Assembly: GCA_965208975.1 (NCBI GenBank)
Contig: CBDBQH010000003.1
Location: 1,178,001-1,242,000 of the forward strand
Origin: G963663315 sp965208975
GTDB taxonomy: Bacteria; Pseudomonadota; Gammaproteobacteria; Arenicellales; Poriferihabitantaceae
Direction of reading: 5' to 3'
Length of the DNA stretch: 64,000 nucleotides
Translations under genes and position numbers: made by a program
Shown here: positions 60,714-64,000 of the stretch, in pieces
How the letters are laid out: each line of letters begins with the position of its first letter
How positions within the stretch are numbered: the first letter of the stretch is position 1
The notes under the pieces: generated by a model
What the model saw: the letters and a program-made list of their open reading frames with translations, nothing else
What the model was told of the DNA's origin: nothing
Database searches by the model: none

Positions 60714-62669
60714 TTATTGGTCTTCTATAGCATCTAACAAGGATTTTATTCGTCCTTTCTCCTCTGCTTTATCAAGATAACTCTGATAACTTGTCTTCGC
60801 ATCTTTTATGAGTTGCTGATAAGTAACCACTCGAATGTCCCTTGCGGCTAAAGAGTTCGCAGACTTTTGTTTTTCTTCCGCATCTTCCCAATCTGATAAA
60901 TCCTTTCCAACCAAACAAACAACTTCTATCGCTACAGTTTCCTGGGCGGTTTGCAACTGCTTTTTGAGCGCACTCCTATACTTACCCACTTGCCCCATGA
61001 GACTTGATGTGCTGGTCTTCACGGATGCCCGTTTTAACTCAATGATCACATGCTTCCCTGATGTCTTCTTATATTTTATGTCTACACGCCCTTTCTTTTC
61101 TTCATCGCTCAAATCTTTGGAAAGTTTATCGAACGCTTTAGTAACAGGTTGCTCCATTGAGGAAGTTTCTGTAGCTCTGTCCCATGATGGATCCAATAGC
61201 CAGAGATGGTCATATATATGCTTCTGGATAATTTTTTCCAGCGCATTTTCTTCAACATTTTCAGATAGCTTTCTAATAACATCCAGGCGCCCTTGAGTAA
61301 TCTGGTAATACCAGGAGGCTTCTATGTCATCCAGCTCAGAGAAAAGCTTGACGGCCATCTCAAGATTATTGATGTCAAGCTGTTCCAGTTGAGTTAGTTT
61401 TTCTTTGTGGCGCAAGTGCTCAAACGCCAGAACTCCATGCTTATAGAGAGTTTTTCTATGTATCTCGTCAGTAGCTATCTCGCTGATCTTGCCGAATAGC
61501 TTTTTGGCTTCCTCCCTTGAGTCATGTTTGAGACTTTCGTACCACTCCTTCAGAGCAGGGATCTCCAACGCCAACTTCTTCCCTGTTTCATTCTTCAGCT
61601 TTACCCGTTCACTTTGCAAGAATTTCAACTCTCCTTTTACAAATTCTCTCAACTGAACAAATCGTGGGTCACTCTGAATAAAGTCTTGTCTGCTGGATGT
61701 GGCGATATCCTCTTGCTCTGATAAATCCAGAAAATCAGCCTCCAATTCGCCAATGATATATTTGGTATATAAGCCACCCTCCCGGAATGAGTCGAGGACA
61801 TCTTCCTGTGCCACCTTTCCTCTGGCTAAAATCGATATCTTGTTCAAATTGTCTGAGTCGCTTTGCAATGCCCCGGATTCTTTGACCAACCCTATCCAGC
61901 CACGCACAGAGTATTTTTCATCATCATCTACTGTGTTGTTTTCTCGTTGGACTATATATTCCTGATCGTGTGTAAAATTAGACTTTCCATAATCCCCGTA
62001 TACCAAGGCATATTCCAGTTTTCCAAAATAATTCCTGTCACTCAGGGTTACTTTCCCATCATTGATAAAGACTTCAAAGTTATCGGAAATAACCGAAAAA
62101 CGGCGGGCTACCCGTTGCCGCAAATTCCCGTCAAGCGAAGCATTAACCCTCTTCTTGAGGTTGCTCAGAACTAGCTGTGTGCCGGAATTTTCAATACAAA
62201 TTGTCTGTGGCGCTCTTATGGCAAGCGGATGATAAGGTTTCTTGGCTCTGATTGCTTCCTGTATTTTTTCTACATCCAATTCTATTGCTAAAGGCTCACA
62301 ACTCGCTTTTGTTGTAAAGATCTGAACCTTCCCCGCAATGGAAAAGACTGACAGCTTTCCGATACCTTTCCTCCCCATAACCGGTCTCCCCTCCGGGGTG
62401 CAATCTCCATGTTGTGCGCTCCTTCGCTGGTAACCCACAACTAAATACTTGTTCCGCAAGTCATCATCACTCATCCCACAGCCGTTATCCTCAACAATGA
62501 TTTGCTTATTACCGTTTGATTCCGTTACGGATATACGTACACTTTTTGCATCTGCATCCCAGGCATTGGCAATCAACTCTGATAACACGGCCGGGACATT
62601 GCTATACAGATTCAAACCCAGGTGATTGAGTACATTCAAATCAATATTGAGATTGTATTCTTCAGGCAT
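60714..62669 (-). CDS. GHKL ATPase/PD-(D/E)xK protein, HgiDII-like restriction enzyme
   Basis: A 651-residue protein. The N-terminal GHKL (Hsp90/MutL-like) ATPase has N box ELIANAWDAD (residues 31-40), IIVEDNGCGMSDDDLRNKYL, and GRKGIGKLSVFS near residue 99. A helical middle follows. The C-terminal segment GRVDIKYKKTSGKHVIIELK near residue 525-545 fits a PD-(D/E)xK nuclease core. The gene overlaps a C5 methyltransferase by 8 bp. This pairing and layout match the BbrUII/HgiDII family of ATP-binding restriction enzymes. Confidence 0.82.
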   Translation of the reverse strand: MPEEYNLNIDLNVLNHLGLNLYSNVPAVLSELIANAWDADAKSVRISVTESNGNKQIIVEDNGCGMSDDDLRNKYLVVGYQRRSAQHGDCTPEGRPVMGRKGIGKLSVFSIAGKVQIFTTKASCEPLAIELDVEKIQEAIRAKKPYHPLAIRAPQTICIENSGTQLVLSNLKKRVNASLDGNLRQRVARRFSVISDNFEVFINDGKVTLSDRNYFGKLEYALVYGDYGKSNFTHDQEYIVQRENNTVDDDEKYSVRGWIGLVKESGALQSDSDNLNKISILARGKVAQEDVLDSFREGGLYTKYIIGELEADFLDLSEQEDIATSSRQDFIQSDPRFVQLREFVKGELKFLQSERVKLKNETGKKLALEIPALKEWYESLKHDSREEAKKLFGKISEIATDEIHRKTLYKHGVLAFEHLRHKEKLTQLEQLDINNLEMAVKLFSELDDIEASWYYQITQGRLDVIRKLSENVEENALEKIIQKHIYDHLWLLDPSWDRATETSSMEQPVTKAFDKLSKDLSDEEKKGRVDIKYKKTSGKHVIIELKRASVKTSTSSLMGQVGKYRSALKKQLQTAQETVAIEVVCLVGKDLSDWEDAEEKQKSANSLAARDIRVVTYQQLIKDAKTSYQSYLDKAEEKGRIKSLLDAIEDQ

Positions 62670-63732
62670 GTGTATTCACTTTCTTGTCAAAATGGTCTGA
62701 TATTCTTTCCCCTATAACAGAAGCCAGCAATGGCGGTACGGCATTTCCAATGTGCCGACCAATCCTGCTAAAAAAGACTTCTTCTCCATGCGGCAAAAAT
62801 TGATAATCATCAGGAAATGTTTGCAGGAGAGAACCTTCTCTCAAGCTCAAGGCGCGGTCCTGCTCCGGGTGTCCAAAACGACCTGTCCCATATCTATAAA
62901 ATTGCGTTGTCAATGTAGGGGCCAGCATATCCCACTGCATACGCCCATAGACGCTTCCATAACTGAGACCACTATCCTTTCTGTAGCAATCGGGCAGTAA
63001 TGCGGTAGGCCAATCTCGCCAGCTACCGCCAGGCTTTGATGCCCGAATACGTTTCAAATTGACCGCCTCCAGTCTTGAACAAACATGTAATGGGTCTGTC
63101 CGGCTTGATTGTCCATGTTCAAGAGGAGCCAGTTTTCCAATAGTTTCTCTGACCGTCCTGCTTTTCACACGATCAGGCTTTGGCATAGTAATCCTGCCCA
63201 GTAAAGACGCCAACATCACCAGACGGCGCCTTCGTTGTGGAACCCCGAACTGAGCGCTCGAGAGAATGTCATCTGAAACCCAATATCCCGCATCAGTCAG
63301 GGCTGATTTAAACTGATTGTAGATATCTTCTTCCATAAGCTGGGGCACATTTTCCATTGAAACAAGCTCTGGCTGACCCTCGAGAATTATCCTCAGAAAC
63401 TCATTAATCAGATCCCACCTTGAATCGGGTTTGTTATGCGATTTTGTTTTTGTTGCAAGACTGGAAAACGGTTGGCAGGGAGCGCAACCAACCAATACAC
63501 GGTAGTCGGCGCCGTTAAGATATTGTGCAATTTCTGAATACGAAATATCCCGGATATCCGCCTCAACAAAAGTTGCCTGGCAATTTGTTTCATAGGCGTA
63601 GCGGCACGAAGCATCAATATCCAAACCTGCACTGACCTTGATCCCGGCCTGTTGTAGCCCGTATGTCAAACCTCCAATACTGCAGAATACATCGAATGCT
63701 TGCACATTGATTTGATTAGCTGACTCGTTCAT
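62662..63732 (-). CDS. DNA (cytosine-5) methyltransferase
   Basis: A 356-residue C5-methylase. Motif I AFDVFCSIGGLTYGLQQAGI, motif IV LVGCAPCQPFSSLATKTKSH with the catalytic Cys near residue 86, motif VI ELVSMENVPQL, motif VIII FGVPQRRRRLVMLAS, and motif X HIGNAVPPLLASVIGERI. It protects host DNA against the GHKL nuclease encoded next to it. Confidence 0.95.
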   Translation of the reverse strand: MNESANQINVQAFDVFCSIGGLTYGLQQAGIKVSAGLDIDASCRYAYETNCQATFVEADIRDISYSEIAQYLNGADYRVLVGCAPCQPFSSLATKTKSHNKPDSRWDLINEFLRIILEGQPELVSMENVPQLMEEDIYNQFKSALTDAGYWVSDDILSSAQFGVPQRRRRLVMLASLLGRITMPKPDRVKSRTVRETIGKLAPLEHGQSSRTDPLHVCSRLEAVNLKRIRASKPGGSWRDWPTALLPDCYRKDSGLSYGSVYGRMQWDMLAPTLTTQFYRYGTGRFGHPEQDRALSLREGSLLQTFPDDYQFLPHGEEVFFSRIGRHIGNAVPPLLASVIGERISDHFDKKVNTHA

Positions 63733-63793
63733 ACGCTCACATCCATAATATTCATCATGATTTTATGGAAAAATAGTAAAGATGCCGGGTTGA

Positions 63794-64000
63794 TTAAGGA
63801 CACGTGTCCTTTCTGAGCAAGTGTTTCTGGCTCTTGTTCTGATAAATTTTCCCGCGCACTTTCTCTTTGAAATCCCGGTGCAGCATTTGGTCTTCGGAAA
63901 TTAGCGCCTTAACGTTACCGCACATTGCCAAAGCAACAATATGGCTGTCGTTTGAATGTAAATCACCCAATTCCAGCTTGCTCGCAGCAGCATCAACCTT
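63794..64000 (-). CDS. PIN-domain-like protein, C-terminal part
   Basis: Open at the right edge; 68 codons are visible. KLELGDLHSNDSHIVALAMC, then VKALISEDQMLHRDFKEKVR, resembles the end of a PIN nuclease (the S-N-D-x-H-I-x-A-L-A segment and a later S-x-D acidic site). The stop is TAA at 63794-63796. Such proteins are toxins or phage-defence nucleases. The upstream part, with the first catalytic Asp, is outside the window. Confidence 0.65.
   Translation of the reverse strand, partial: KVDAAASKLELGDLHSNDSHIVALAMCGNVKALISEDQMLHRDFKEKVRGKIYQNKSQKHLLRKDTCP

Overview
The window looks like chromosomal sequence of a gammaproteobacterium. The housekeeping genes (TrhO, RarA, MoeA/MoaC, an IlvE-type aminotransferase, a GreB remnant) have a gammaproteobacterial flavour. 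The species cannot be named from sequence alone. Many restriction, toxin-antitoxin and repeat loci, with many gene fragments, point to a genome under heavy recombination, perhaps a host-associated or marine lineage (inference). No tRNA, rRNA, CRISPR array, transposase or integrase was seen.

Region 1, 1-18 kb: the transfer module of a conjugative element. A minus-strand operon, almost all with 4-8 bp gene overlaps, encodes TrbC-D-E-J-L-F-G-H-I in the gene order known from Ti-type trb loci. It runs straight into type IVb pilus genes (FimV-like protein, PilN secretin, PilO). Upstream on the same strand are TraG (VirD4), TraF and TraB. TrbB (VirB11) is transcribed divergently from traG and converges on a DUF3577 gene. 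An 11-base motif recurs in three control regions of the module. No relaxase is visible; it may lie left of the window.

Region 2, 18-24 kb and scattered to 49.5 kb: a low-density zone built from small repeated units. These are tail-anchored DUF1640-like proteins, small membrane coiled-coil proteins, two Sec-secreted RTX repeat proteins, a lipoprotein and a ribbon-helix-helix protein, plus their deletion and frameshift derivatives. They share promoters, leaders and palindromes, and one gene at 49.1 kb is a chimera of two of the protein types. This is the best candidate for an undescribed system.

Region 3, 24-43 kb: accessory genes. There is a glycosyltransferase containing an 11-G tract, HigBA, BrnA with a truncated BrnT, ParDE, duplicated monooxygenase-like genes, two restriction-modification loci (one with a broken nuclease partner), a solo truncated nuclease, and a fused dicarboxylate symporter/solute-binding protein. 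Islands of core genes (trhO, DUF1737, an Atm1-like exporter, a truncated greB, a quinone oxidoreductase) lie between them. A 614-bp block is duplicated at 33.2 and 42.3 kb.

Region 4, 43-54.4 kb: mostly core metabolism and transport. It holds moaC-moeA-phyH, a CPA2 antiporter, rarA, an EamA transporter, ilvE and the proXVW glycine betaine operon.

Region 5, 54.5-64 kb: a minus-strand defence island. It holds type III Res and Mod with a STAS-like gene between them, HepT/MntA, a GHKL-ATPase/nuclease protein paired with a C5-cytosine methyltransferase, and the C-terminus of a PIN-like protein at the right edge.
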